Positions 26,901 through 36,400 of a stretch of 64,000 bases of DNA are shown in pieces. The DNA is from a bacterium. GTDB lineage: Bacteria; Armatimonadota; Abditibacteriia; Abditibacteriales; Abditibacteriaceae. The translations under genes and the position numbers were made by a program. The notes below the pieces were generated by a model, which saw only the letters and a list, made by a program, of their open reading frames with translations, did not search any database and had not been told where the DNA came from. How positions within the stretch are numbered: position 1 is the first letter of the stretch; each line of letters starts with the position of its first letter. The DNA lies in NCBI GenBank assembly GCA_004172935.1, contig SDZD01000021.1, positions 62,001 to 126,000 of the forward strand. Direction: 5' to 3'.

Positions 26901-29867
26901 ATGAATCCACCCCTTTCTTCGTTCTTCCAGCTCTCCGATATTATGCCAACGGAAGTAGAGAATCCGCAGCCCGAAGCGATTTCATCGACTAAGAGCGAGG
27001 CCACAGAGGGCCGTAGTGACTCGATGAAAAAATCTAACGATGAGCTAAATGATTCTGGCGAGTCTGTGCAATCGCTATACGCTCCTCAACCTATTGAGGA
27101 TATTGGTAGCGATTTCGTGTCGCTTCAGGGGGTGATGCTCTTTCAACGTGGGGTAAATTCTCTGAATTTAGGTGAGATAGACAAGGCGCTGGAGATTTGG
27201 CGTCAGGCACATACAGAGTTCCCAGGACACGCCGCCAGCGCTCACAATCTGGGCGTGGCTGCGGGGGCGGCGCAGCAGTATGGTGAGGCCATGGCTGCTT
27301 TTCGCCTTGCTAGTGAATTGGATGAGTCTCTGATCGTGTCCAACCTCAATAGCGTTTGTATCTCGATACCTGCCTTGAGTTATCAGGCGCGTGTCGATGA
27401 CATTCTGGGACAAAGTAGAGTTCTACGCGAACAAGGCAAGTGTCTAAGGGCCGAAAAATTGGCGAGGCTATTATTGGATGAATATCCCAATTCGGCTGCG
27501 GGGTTAGCTGAACTGGCCCTTGTACTTGTACGACGCGCCAAAGATGAACCCCAAAAAGCCGATGGTTTTTTGGCACAAGCGCTCAAGCACGCACAGCGCG
27601 CGATTTTTCTTGAGCCTACTTTGCCCACGGGGTTTGAAGCGCTTGCCACTGTACAGGAATATCTTGGCACTCATCGAGAAGCGTTTGTTTCGTCCCAACG
27701 TCTGCTAGAATTGCAAGCAAAACCAGACTTGGCTTCGCTACTGTTCGCTGGTGAACATGCGCTAAGAGCCGCCAGGGCAGACAACGATAAAGAACTGGTT
27801 CGCGTCGCAGTTGGATATGCCGATCAAGTAATCGCGGAAAAACCAGATAACGTTCGCGCATGGGTCCTGCGGGCCGATGCGAATAGCCTTAGAGTATTGG
27901 ATGGGCAGGTAACTTTTGAGCAGAACCTCGCCGATTTCGAGCGTATCCTTCAACTCGAACCCACAAACGCTCATGCGCTGGAAATGCGCGATTTTCTGCA
28001 AGCCCAGCGTTACCATGACGAGGTGTTCGGCAAAGATAAGTTGCTACTAAATGATGCATTGGGTTACCTGAAGGCCAACGAAAACAAAAACGCGGTTCCA
28101 CATCTGAAGCAGATTTTGGCTGAGGAGCCAGATAACCGTCCGGCATTGAGTAATTTGAGCCTGGCATTACGTCGTCTGAGGCGATTCGATGAGGCGCTTT
28201 CAGTTCAAAGCCATCTCGCGACTCTCGATCCCACACCCGAATCGTGGCGTCTGGTGGCGACCATTGCGCTTCAATTAAAGAACTACGAACAAGCGAAATT
28301 CGCTTATTTGCAGGTGCTTCAGTTGTTACCCAATGAGGCGTCTTCGCATCGCGATGTCGCTACGACGTTAGAAAAAATGGGGCGCGGCGAAGAGGCCATT
28401 CCTTTTTGGCGTCGCGTTGTGGAATTGTCCCCAGAAGGTAGAGAGGATTGGTTTCATTTGGGGAAGAATCTTCTGGAAGCAGGATGTTCGCAGCGTCCAG
28501 TGAAAGAAGCATTTGTCTGTGAAGCGATACCTGCTTTGAACAAGGCTCGTGTACTTGATGGTGGTAACACCGAAATCATGAGTCAACTGGCGGTTGGAAT
28601 CGCTGAAATCGGTGACACAGAGATGGCGTTTGGTTATGCAACTCACGTTGCCGGACATGACCCGGTGGCCCACTCTGTTTTGCAACCCATCCTCACCGAT
28701 ATTCAAAGCCGTCGTTTGGCGCAGGGGCTGGCTTCCAAACCGCTGTCGTCCGAACTTGTGCCTTTGCTGGCTCCCCCCCGTTTGCCGGTCCAAAACATGG
28801 GCGACCCACTTGTTGCTCAGCCGTTTTCTCCAGTCTACACCCGCTCTATCGCGCCCTGGTTAGTCGGAGTGGTAGGACTGCTGGCGATTTTTGGAGTCTG
28901 GGGCCTTATGCAAATATCTGGTTTGCGTTATAAGCCTCTTCCTCCTGAGGATCTAACTCCTCCTGCCTGGAGCCAACCCCCCATTGTGGACTCTCAACCC
29001 CCTGTTCAGTCGTTTGGTGCCGCTGCTCCAGACGTAGGATTCGCCAACGCCTTGCTTGAGGGGATGTGGACAGGGTCGCTAGGGGGAGATGCGGCTCGTT
29101 TGGTGATCACGACTCATATTGGGAACACGTTTAATGGGGTGCTTTTGATAGATGGAGGTGACAAAAGTGGTTTGAGTATTCAAGTGGTTGGTGATGTGAC
29201 TGGCGATACAATTTCTTGGTCCGAGAAGCGAATATTGTCTAATCCCCGTGAAATTGATTGGGCTTTAGGCGAAGAGAGAGGAACAATCAGACAGGGGCGT
29301 AATGGCCTGGAAATACGAGGAGGTGGCAATGATGGTCGCAGTGAATACATGTGGGCATTCACTCATGCTTCGAATTCGACTATAGTGCCCAGCTCCAATT
29401 CTTCCTTAACTAATTCCGTGCCTGCAGGATGGACACGACTGCCAGAAGAAGACCTGGGGTTTTCGTTGAATTATCCAGTCGAATGGTCACGCTCGATACA
29501 AGATATACCTTCCGGAAAGCGTATTTCCTTGAATGCTCCTGAGGCCAATGTTAGTTGCATTATTGATGTCTCGACTACAACAGATCCTCCATTAAGTAGC
29601 TGGAAAAAGGCCGACGCGCGACTACGCGAGACATATGGTTCAGATTACTATTCAATGGATATGGGGAGTGCTCCACTGGGTGGCCAAGATGGATATAAGT
29701 GGGAATTCAGGATCAAGAGGCCCAACGAAACCCAATTATATAAGCTACAGCGCAGCGTTATATATAATAATCGACAATACAGGCTTTATATGGTAGCACC
29801 CAACCAAGAATACTGGAAATGGTCCAATTACTTTAATACCTTGTGCAACTCTTTTAGGTTTCAATAG
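26901..29867 (+). CDS. TPR-repeat membrane protein with extracytoplasmic C-terminal domain
   Basis: 988 residues. After an acidic, disordered start (1-65), about ten TPR units span roughly 75-600 (for example GEIDKALEIWRQAHTEFPGH and NYEQAKFAYLQVLQLLPNE). A single TM lies near 652-674 (WLVGVVGLLAIFGVWGLMQI), then a Pro-rich linker, a beta domain (about 710-810) and a second small domain (about 835-988) reading DLGFSLNYPVEWS near its start, like PsbP/lipoprotein-type folds. Cytoplasmic TPRs joined to an exported domain suggest a scaffold across the inner membrane for the FtsK-like system. It is the last gene of the cassette, 57 bases after the mini-ORF. Confidence 0.75.
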   Translation: MNPPLSSFFQLSDIMPTEVENPQPEAISSTKSEATEGRSDSMKKSNDELNDSGESVQSLYAPQPIEDIGSDFVSLQGVMLFQRGVNSLNLGEIDKALEIWRQAHTEFPGHAASAHNLGVAAGAAQQYGEAMAAFRLASELDESLIVSNLNSVCISIPALSYQARVDDILGQSRVLREQGKCLRAEKLARLLLDEYPNSAAGLAELALVLVRRAKDEPQKADGFLAQALKHAQRAIFLEPTLPTGFEALATVQEYLGTHREAFVSSQRLLELQAKPDLASLLFAGEHALRAARADNDKELVRVAVGYADQVIAEKPDNVRAWVLRADANSLRVLDGQVTFEQNLADFERILQLEPTNAHALEMRDFLQAQRYHDEVFGKDKLLLNDALGYLKANENKNAVPHLKQILAEEPDNRPALSNLSLALRRLRRFDEALSVQSHLATLDPTPESWRLVATIALQLKNYEQAKFAYLQVLQLLPNEASSHRDVATTLEKMGRGEEAIPFWRRVVELSPEGREDWFHLGKNLLEAGCSQRPVKEAFVCEAIPALNKARVLDGGNTEIMSQLAVGIAEIGDTEMAFGYATHVAGHDPVAHSVLQPILTDIQSRRLAQGLASKPLSSELVPLLAPPRLPVQNMGDPLVAQPFSPVYTRSIAPWLVGVVGLLAIFGVWGLMQISGLRYKPLPPEDLTPPAWSQPPIVDSQPPVQSFGAAAPDVGFANALLEGMWTGSLGGDAARLVITTHIGNTFNGVLLIDGGDKSGLSIQVVGDVTGDTISWSEKRILSNPREIDWALGEERGTIRQGRNGLEIRGGGNDGRSEYMWAFTHASNSTIVPSSNSSLTNSVPAGWTRLPEEDLGFSLNYPVEWSRSIQDIPSGKRISLNAPEANVSCIIDVSTTTDPPLSSWKKADARLRETYGSDYYSMDMGSAPLGGQDGYKWEFRIKRPNETQLYKLQRSVIYNNRQYRLYMVAPNQEYWKWSNYFNTLCNSFRFQ

Positions 29868-29955
29868 TCATTCCTGCGTTTGATGGTCGCTGGTGGGCAC
29901 CAAGAAGTAGAATATGGAGTTGTGTTGTAGAAATTGGAGGGCGCCGAATGGTTTT

Positions 29956-30159
29956 TCATTGGGTTTCCATTGCCATCGTGGCGTAAACTATTTTTCTGTA
30001 TCTAATGCCCAAAGAGAAGTTGGTGTAGTCCAATGTGCATCGTACGTAATAGGGGTTTTTCCAGTTTCCACCAACAGCGTTGCCTCCCTTTGCGAGAACT
30101 GCAGATTTGAAATCGGCCCCAGCGCCTAGTCTGCCTGAAACACGAATTTGGGTCTCCAT
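29956..30159 (-). pseudogene. Orphan ORF fragment in the decayed region
   Basis: An ORF of 67 residues reading RVSGRLGAGADFKSAVLAKG then GNAVGGNWKNPYYVRCTLDY and TNFSLGIRYRKIVYATMAME. The composition is that of a real exported or beta-rich protein rather than chance, but no family is recognised and it lacks a clear ribosome site and neighbours. The rest of 29868-30374 shows no supported gene. Confidence 0.3.
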
Positions 30160-30306
30160 AATGCCATCGCGCGCCTATAGAACATGCCTGCATTCACGGG
30201 TAAAACCGATATGAAGAGTCGTGTTTTTTTCATAACTCTAGAGGGAGTTTCCATGCACCCTGATAACTCGATTTATACGACCTTACCTCTTTGAACACAA
30301 TTGAGA

Positions 30307-30334
30307 TTGGTGTTTAGTCGTTGGTGTTTAGTCG
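30307..30334. repeat. Perfect 14-bp tandem duplication
   Basis: TTGGTGTTTAGTCG occurs twice in a row, just upstream of the serine-resolvase stub. It may be a relic of a recombination site or a replication slippage product. Confidence 0.7.
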
Positions 30335-30374
30335 ACTGTAACGCACATTTTCGGCCTCATCTGAGAAACAGGCT

Positions 30375-30596
30375 TTGAGAGCCGTTTATGCCCGCGTGTC
30401 CACGCATAACCAAGGTCTTGCTCTGCAACGGGAGGCGCTCTCAAAAGCAGGATGCGAGATAATCTACGAAGGCAAAGTCTCCGGCTCTCGCCAAGATCGG
30501 GCGGCATTGGAACGCGCCATCGAACGGGCGCGAAAAGGAGATGCCTTGGTCGTGTGGAAATTGGACCACTTAGGAACTTTTCAGACTGCCTCTTAG
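30375..30596 (+). pseudogene. Truncated serine resolvase (N-terminal catalytic part)
   Basis: 73 codons reading MRAVYARVSTHNQGLALQRE and later KVSGSRQDRAALERAIERAR, GDALVVWKLDHLG, then a non-homologous tail FQTAS. This is the resolvase/invertase catalytic N-terminus including the nucleophilic serine in ARVST. Homology stops right after KLD(R/H)LG, where family members continue for over 100 residues to an HTH. The break is about 30 bases before the GH3 start, marking a recombination junction. The apparent start is TTG. Confidence 0.8.
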
Positions 30597-30605
30597 ACTA
30601 ATGCT

Positions 30606-33600
30606 ATGAATTTCAACAACAACGGCACCCACAAAATCCCAACTCCGTCCGGCAAAAAATTTGAAGCCAGAAACTCACTCAGGACTCATCTTGCTGCGCT
30701 CTTGTTTTTACTGATTGTGGGGAATTGGGCGAATGCCCGTGCTGACGTTGAAAGCGACATCCAGAAAGTCATCGGCCAAATGACGCTGGAAGAGGAACAG
30801 GCCATGTGCTACGGCAATGGCTCTCTGGATGGCGGGAGCTGCCCGCGTCTTGGGATCGGGCCGCTCCGCATGGGAGATGGTCCGCTCGGATTTCATCGGG
30901 CAGGCCCCGGCACGGCATTCGGGTCAGGACTCGTCATTGCCCAGACGTGGAACCCTGCCCTACAGTACAAGGTTGGTGAAGTGCTGGGGAAAGAAACCAA
31001 CACCGATGCCGACATGCTGTTGGGTCCCGGCATCAACATTATCCGCGACGTGGTCACCGGGCGCTCTTTCGAATACTACTCCGAGGATCCCTATCTGAAC
31101 GGCAGAAACGCCGTGAAGATCATCCAGGGTATCCAGAGCCAGGGCGTGGCCGCGTGCATGAAGCACTTCGTTGCCAACAATACCGAAAAAAACCGCGAGG
31201 GTTCCTTCTCGAATCTAGACGAGCGCACGCTCCGCGAAATCTATCTGCCCGGCTACGAGATGGCTATCAAGGAGGGCAATGTGATGGCTTGCATGTCGGG
31301 TGCGAATTACATCAACGGCGTGCGCTGTTACGGCACACCGCTGCTGCGGGACGTTTTAAAGCAGGACTTCGGCTTCAAGGGCATGACGCTCACCGATTGG
31401 AGCAGCGTCAACAAAGACCTGACCACGGAGAGCGCGGCGATGTCCGGCATGGATGTGTCGATGCCATCCGCCGCGAAGTACGCGAATCTCGCTGCCGCCG
31501 TCCGGGGCGGAACTTTGAAAAAGGCCGTGCTGGATGACATGGTACGCAGAATTCTGCGGGTTTCGTATTTCGCCGGCGTATCGGGATGGGGTCCCTCGTC
31601 CCCCACGGGCGAGAAGAATACCCCCGCCAACCAGGCGGTCGCGCGCAAAGTCGCACAGGAGGGCATCGTACTGTTGAAGAACACGGGCAACATCCTGCCT
31701 CTGAACAAGAACACGGTCCACACGGTGTGCCTCACCGGGCTGAATGCGAATGCAGCCCACTGTGGCGGGGGCGGCAGCAGCGGCATGTCGGCGCCCTATG
31801 AGATCACGCCATTGAAGGGTCTGGAGAATTACGGAGGCCTGACAGTGAACACTCAAACCACGCTCAGCGGTGCGGTCGCGGCGGCGAAAACTTCTGATGT
31901 GACCATCGTTGTCACTGGCCGCGGCCACGGCCCGGTGGAAACCTCGCCGACCACCGACGCGGAAGGTGGCGACGCGGCGAACATGGACTTTCCCGTCGCC
32001 GAAAAGGAATTGATCAATGCCGTCGCGAAAGCGAGCAAGAAGGTTGTCGTAGTTTTCGTCGGCGGACCGATGGAAATGCGCGATTGGATCGACCAGGTGC
32101 CGGGCCTAATCTATTGCGCCTATCCGGGGATGGAGGGCGGCAATGCTCTGGCGGGCATTCTTTTCGGCGATGTGAATCCATCGGGAAAACTCACCTTCAC
32201 CTGGCCTAAGCGTGATACCGATCAGCCATCCTTTGCGACCCGCGGCAACAATCCGATCGACTATTCCGAAGGCGTGTTCGTCGGCTACCGTGGGTACGAA
32301 GCCAACAAGATCGTGCCGGAATTCGCCTTCGGCCACGGCTTGTCGTACAGCACATTCCAATATGGCCATCTGCGGGTGAGTTCGCCGTCGTTTTTAGAGT
32401 CCGATAAAGTAACCGTCAAGGTGGATGTGAAGAACACCGGTACGCGAGCGGGACAGGAAATCGTGCAGCTCTATGTGGCGGACAAAATCTCCGGCATCCC
32501 ACGGCCGGTGAAGGAACTGAAAGGCTTCGACAAGCTCTCACTCGCTCCGGGGCAGACCGGCACCGCGAGCTTCATCTTGGACAAGCGAGCGTTTGCAGCG
32601 TGGTGGCCCGGCTTCGGTTGGTATGCGGAGCCGGGGCAGTACGACCTGCTGGTGGGCAGCGCTTCGGATGACATCAAGCTGACCAGCACGGTGACCCTGA
32701 AGCGGACGCCGGGTGCGACCGCTCCGGCCATGCCTACGGCGAAATCGGCGCGCGCAGCGGGAGCCGAGGCGGAAAATGCGAAGCTAACCGGGGGCGTGCA
32801 GGTGGCCACCAAGCAGAAGGGATTTTCCGGCACCGGATTTGTGACCGGATTCGTGGCGGTCGGCTCGGCGGCGACGTTCAATGTCGCGTCGGCCTCACCG
32901 GCATTCACCAATGTCAGGCTGCGCTATTCGAACGGCACAGGTAAAACACAGACGCTCGGCGTTTATGTGAACGGAGCGCGTTTGACGCAGACCGTCCTCC
33001 CGCCGACTTCCGGTTGGGATTCGTGGAAAACCAAGACCGAAAGCCTCGTCCTGAACCAGGGCGACAACACCATCGCCTACAAATTCGAGAACCCCGACAG
33101 CGGAAACGTGAACCTCGATTGCATCGACATTGGCGGCTCAATGGCGGCACAGACCCGTGCCCCATATAAGGGGGTCAAGGCGGTCATCCCCGGCATCATC
33201 GAGGCGGAAAATTATGACGACGGCGGCGAAGGGATCGCCTACCACGACACCACGAACGGCAACTATAGAAATGCTTACCGCCATGACAACGTGGACCTCG
33301 AAGCCTCCACGGACGCGGGCGGTGGCTTCGGCCTCGGCTGGACCGAACCCGGCGAATGGCTGAACTACAGTGTGAACGTCCAACAGATCGCCAAATACAC
33401 TGTCGAGATCCGCGTGGCGCGCATCGATGCTGGAACCTCGACGCTCCACCTCGAAAGCAGCGGTGGCGACATAACTGGGCCGATGGAAGTGCCTAGCACT
33501 GGAGCGGCGCAGAATTGGACGACGATCACCAAGAAGGGCGTCAGCCTGAACATCATCAACAATGAGATCCGGCTCTGCTGCGATGGCGGCGGCTTCAACG

Positions 33601-33635
33601 TCAACTGGATCAAGTTCACGCGGGAGACGCCTTAA
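30606..33635 (+). CDS. GH3 family beta-glycosidase with CBM35/CBM6-like modules
   Basis: 1009 residues. Signal-anchor-like region at about 25-45 (THLAALLFLLIVGNWANARA). The GH3 (beta/alpha)8 domain carries the nucleophile Asp264 in MTLTDWSS; the alpha/beta sandwich and an FnIII domain (about 590-690) follow. Two carbohydrate-binding modules are at about 715-850 (AEAENAKLTGG, CBM35-like) and 860-1005 (IIEAENYDDGGEG, CBM6-like). Such enzymes release terminal glucose or xylose from beta-glucans or xylo-oligomers. The gene is visibly GC-richer, with more G/C third positions than neighbours, and sits directly behind a resolvase stub, so it is probably acquired. No GATGAC operator precedes it. Confidence 0.88.
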   Translation: MNFNNNGTHKIPTPSGKKFEARNSLRTHLAALLFLLIVGNWANARADVESDIQKVIGQMTLEEEQAMCYGNGSLDGGSCPRLGIGPLRMGDGPLGFHRAGPGTAFGSGLVIAQTWNPALQYKVGEVLGKETNTDADMLLGPGINIIRDVVTGRSFEYYSEDPYLNGRNAVKIIQGIQSQGVAACMKHFVANNTEKNREGSFSNLDERTLREIYLPGYEMAIKEGNVMACMSGANYINGVRCYGTPLLRDVLKQDFGFKGMTLTDWSSVNKDLTTESAAMSGMDVSMPSAAKYANLAAAVRGGTLKKAVLDDMVRRILRVSYFAGVSGWGPSSPTGEKNTPANQAVARKVAQEGIVLLKNTGNILPLNKNTVHTVCLTGLNANAAHCGGGGSSGMSAPYEITPLKGLENYGGLTVNTQTTLSGAVAAAKTSDVTIVVTGRGHGPVETSPTTDAEGGDAANMDFPVAEKELINAVAKASKKVVVVFVGGPMEMRDWIDQVPGLIYCAYPGMEGGNALAGILFGDVNPSGKLTFTWPKRDTDQPSFATRGNNPIDYSEGVFVGYRGYEANKIVPEFAFGHGLSYSTFQYGHLRVSSPSFLESDKVTVKVDVKNTGTRAGQEIVQLYVADKISGIPRPVKELKGFDKLSLAPGQTGTASFILDKRAFAAWWPGFGWYAEPGQYDLLVGSASDDIKLTSTVTLKRTPGATAPAMPTAKSARAAGAEAENAKLTGGVQVATKQKGFSGTGFVTGFVAVGSAATFNVASASPAFTNVRLRYSNGTGKTQTLGVYVNGARLTQTVLPPTSGWDSWKTKTESLVLNQGDNTIAYKFENPDSGNVNLDCIDIGGSMAAQTRAPYKGVKAVIPGIIEAENYDDGGEGIAYHDTTNGNYRNAYRHDNVDLEASTDAGGGFGLGWTEPGEWLNYSVNVQQIAKYTVEIRVARIDAGTSTLHLESSGGDITGPMEVPSTGAAQNWTTITKKGVSLNIINNEIRLCCDGGGFNVNWIKFTRETP

Positions 33636-33899
33636 ACGGGGGCGCACGACTCACGACTTGCGTCCATCTAACCTGTGGGGAGGATAAGAGCGAAGGTCGG
33701 TGGAAACTTCAAAGTAATCTCTGTTCGCTGCGCATCATATTCTGGATCTGCCGGTGGTAGGCGCATCGTGCGGCCGCAACAATGTGGCGGAAGTGGACGA
33801 ATTGATGAAGACGGACCCCTTTTAGCAATGGCGGATTGAACTTAAGCACGGCTGTTGAGCAAGTGATTCCGCGATGATTATTCAAACCTGAAAAGCGAA

Positions 33900-33928
33900 G
33901 AAGCCGTGGGGACATTTCCCACGGCTTT
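33900..33928 (-). terminator. Terminator-like hairpin after DUF1559 protein 2
   Basis: AAGCCGTGGG (33901-33910) pairs with CCCACGGCTT (33918-33927) around a seven-base loop. Leftward it is followed by CTTCGCTTTTC, a weak T-tract. The 33636-33899 stretch upstream holds no supported gene. Confidence 0.6.
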
Positions 33929-33977
33929 TCGGTTAGGTATCCCTAACTCTTCTCCTTGGCCATACAAATCGGGGATG

Positions 33978-34694
33978 CTACTGCACGCGCGGGTCACTGG
34001 GATCGTAGGCAATATTGAACCCCCATGTATTGATATTGTTAACGTCAATAGGTCCCATCTTACTCTGTGGAATATATTTGACATGCCCATCCATGTAGGC
34101 CACATTGGAGCCACCCAAATGGCGGGCCATCGACTCCGCAGGTACAAGAGGAGCCGATGTAATATCATCCGAATTGGCGTTGTACACCCGACCGGGGCTA
34201 TTCCAGATGGTAAACGTGCAGTCGCCTAACAACGCCATTTCGGAGGTCTTTCCTACTTGGGAGGCTTTGATGGGATTGTTGAAAGCGGAAGTGACTAACT
34301 CGCTCATTCCGTACGATCTGATCCAAGCAAAAGTCAGAGCTGGACTGGTGAAGCTGAGATTTTGGATGTTTTTTCCACTAGGGCAGTTGAAAATCTGGGT
34401 GCTTTTAACGTACGGGTAAATGTTGACCATCCACAGCGCATAATCATTACCTCCAGTGGTTGCTCCGCGCGTATTGAGCGGGTAGGTCTCGTCGTAATCT
34501 TGGACGTACTGCAAAACTCCCAGGCCGATTTGCTTGAGGTTGGATTGGCAAGAAGCGCGTCGAGCGTTTTCTCTGGCGCGGGCGAAGACGGGAAACAGGA
34601 TCGCAGCTAGGATCGCGATGATCGCAATTACTACTAAAAGTTCTATGAGGGTGAAAGCAGAACTATTGGATGAATTAGTGAAAGCGTACTTCAT
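33978..34694 (-). CDS. DUF1559 (prepilin-like, H-x9-DG) protein 2
   Basis: About 238 residues from the ATG at 34694. The leader [13 protein letters not shown] precedes [17 protein letters not shown] and [17 protein letters not shown]; the cleavage residue is Ala rather than the usual Gly. The C-terminal motif reads [16 protein letters not shown]. It is transcribed from a promoter of the same architecture as the xylan-locus promoters but without a recognisable GATGAC operator. It is shorter than the other three DUF1559 proteins. Confidence 0.85.
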   Translation of the reverse strand: MKYAFTNSSNSSAFTLIELLVVIAIIAILAAILFPVFARARENARRASCQSNLKQIGLGVLQYVQDYDETYPLNTRGATTGGNDYALWMVNIYPYVKSTQIFNCPSGKNIQNLSFTSPALTFAWIRSYGMSELVTSAFNNPIKASQVGKTSEMALLGDCTFTIWNSPGRVYNANSDDITSAPLVPAESMARHLGGSNVAYMDGHVKYIPQSKMGPIDVNNINTWGFNIAYDPSDPRVQ

Positions 34695-34725
34695 GGAAAC
34701 GGGTTCGAAATAAATACTCCGCTTC

Positions 34726-34753
34726 ATTATACCCACCAGAATCAGATTTTAAA
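34726..34753 (-). promoter_or_regulatory. Promoter of DUF1559 protein 2 (TTTAAA-N16-TATAAT)
   Basis: On the minus strand, TTTAAA (34753-34748) is followed after 16 bases ending GGG by TATAAT (34731-34726), about 32 bases before the gene start. Same spacing and GGG extension as the xylan-locus promoters. Confidence 0.75.
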
Positions 34754-35077
34754 CCAATATAGGTACCTTTTTATCGGTTGCCTCTCAAAGTATGTGGTAC
34801 CAAACACGATGAAGAGCAATTCGCCCCGGTGAACAAAGAACCCTTCTATGATGTCCGGGGTCCGCTGTGCCTGACAAATTCCAAGAAAGGCAAGAAAATA
34901 GCTTCGAGAGCCGAGGAGAAATTAAGCGAGCCGAATTTGAAGCGCCCGCTCTTAAACTTCGGCTACTTGTTATCTCCCAGCGCTGTGTTGGCACCCCCTG
35001 TGTAATTTCATGGAAGACATTGTTGCAATTCATCTCGAATTTCCCTATATTGATGGTGGCTCGGTATCAGGTCTAGT

Positions 35078-35648
35078 GAACGTACCGCTTGGAAGAGACG
35101 CCTTGTCAGCCCTGAGCGTAATCGCCCTTGAGCTTTTGGATGAGTGCGGTTTTGCGTTGAACCTGCATCGGTTGTACGGTTGTGCATGAGGGGCGGGCGC
35201 TGTGAGGAAGCCGTGCCCTTCAACAAAGGAATCAACCGCTCGGTGGTAGGAGCCTACTCCTTACCCCGTGATAAGAATCCGAGGAGCTTATGGGCACTGT
35301 GGCAAAGGTTGGGGGCGTGGACCGCAGTTTTGTTCGAGTTGTTTGTGTTGGAGGACGTGCTGCCGCACCTTCCAGAGGGCAGTGTGTTGGTGCTGGACAA
35401 TGCTCACATTCATCAACGGTCAAAACTTCAAAGACGTCGTGGAGCAAACCGGGCACTCGTTGTTGTATTTGCCCCCGTACTCGCCCGACTTCAATCCAAT
35501 CGAACTCGCATGGAGTTGGCTCAAAACCAAAGTCCGCGAACTGGCGCCGCGCACCGACGAGCAAAGAAGAAAAGACATTCGCCACGCCCAGAGCCTGCTG
35601 CCTCCTCAAAATGCCCTCGCATGGTTCAGAAAGTGCGGCGTACACTAA
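35078..35648 (+). pseudogene. IS630-family transposase relic (frameshifted)
   Basis: Pieces in two or more frames reconstruct an IS630 transposase C-terminal half: LELLDECGFALNLHRLYG, then (new frame) VPFNKGINRSVVGAYSLPRD and LPEGSVLVLDNAHIH, then (new frame) LLYLPPYSPDFNPIELAWSW and VRELAPRTDEQRRKD, ending KCGVH. DDE residues are D in LDECG, D in LDNAHIH and E in NPIELAW. A TGA near 35190 and a frameshift near 35420 inactivate it; the N-terminal half is missing. The preceding 34754-35077 has no recognisable gene. Confidence 0.85.
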
Positions 35649-35713
35649 TCGGAAACGCTGTAAATGGGCGAGCTAGCAAGATACGAGGCGAGAAATCACA
35701 ATTGTAGTTAGAG

Positions 35714-35887
35714 ATGGTTCGACTTCAGTCAGTAGTGTCATCACAACAGGTCAATTTAGATGTTGAGAAACTACGCTCTACTTTGCGGGATTTCGAAACC
35801 CTGATTGCGAATGCGCAACCAGAGGAACTGCAACTTCTCGTCCTGAGCCGCATTGACTGGGGCCAAAAGATGGTGGCAATCACGTAG
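35714..35887 (+). pseudogene. Possible C-terminal fragment of a large serine recombinase
   Basis: 57 codons with a helical run, LDVEKLRSTLRDFETLIANA then QPEELQLLVLSRIDWGQK. Large serine recombinases often end with a coiled segment of the form L-x3-L-x2-F-x2-L followed by PEE-x2-LLx2-L-I-x2-V. No catalytic domain is adjacent. The resemblance is weak, but it fits the local density of mobile-element debris. Confidence 0.3.
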
Positions 35888-36400
35888 TCCAACTCTATCC
35901 TCTAGGTCAACAAGAAAAAGTTCCTAACCTCTCAAGGGAGCAGGAACATGGGGTTTTAAACTGTGTTACGAACAGATAGCGTCATGGTTTAAAGCCCTTG
36001 TTCTCGAACTTGAGGTAACACCTGAGGGGCCAGTAATGGTTTGTCGGAAACATGCCTGTGCCTCTGCCTCCAATTGATGCAATGGTGAGAACTCAGTCCG
36101 TTGTGGCTATGAATCTTTGTCCGTGCGGATTCCTTTAAGCTCAGTGAGGCCGAGAGGGGCGAGTTCGAAATCATCGGCGCCAATATCATCCGGCCCTACT
36201 ATCAATGCAATGGTCGCACCCGCGATCATCGAGCCAAGGGGCCAGACGCTATCAAGCGAAGACGTAGAACTTCAAACGCAGTAGTCATATGGAGGAAGGA
36301 CTGTCGGTTAAAGTTATTCTAAGTCTGTCTTCACGGTAGATGAATTATGATGCTACTATAGGGGGCAGCGAAGACAGACTTGAACAACGTCGGAGAACTT
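35888..36400. other. Degenerate stretch without a supported gene
   Basis: Only short frames are open. One leftward frame reads MIAGATIALIVGPDDIGADD then FELAPLGLTELKGIRTDKDS (about 36090-36212), which could be a relic but matches no family I know. No hairpin terminator is evident at the GH10 gene end. Confidence 0.4.

Noticed and set aside
33709..33915. 68-codon leftward frame after the acquired GH3
   Set aside because: No start context, family similarity or neighbour support; treated as non-coding.
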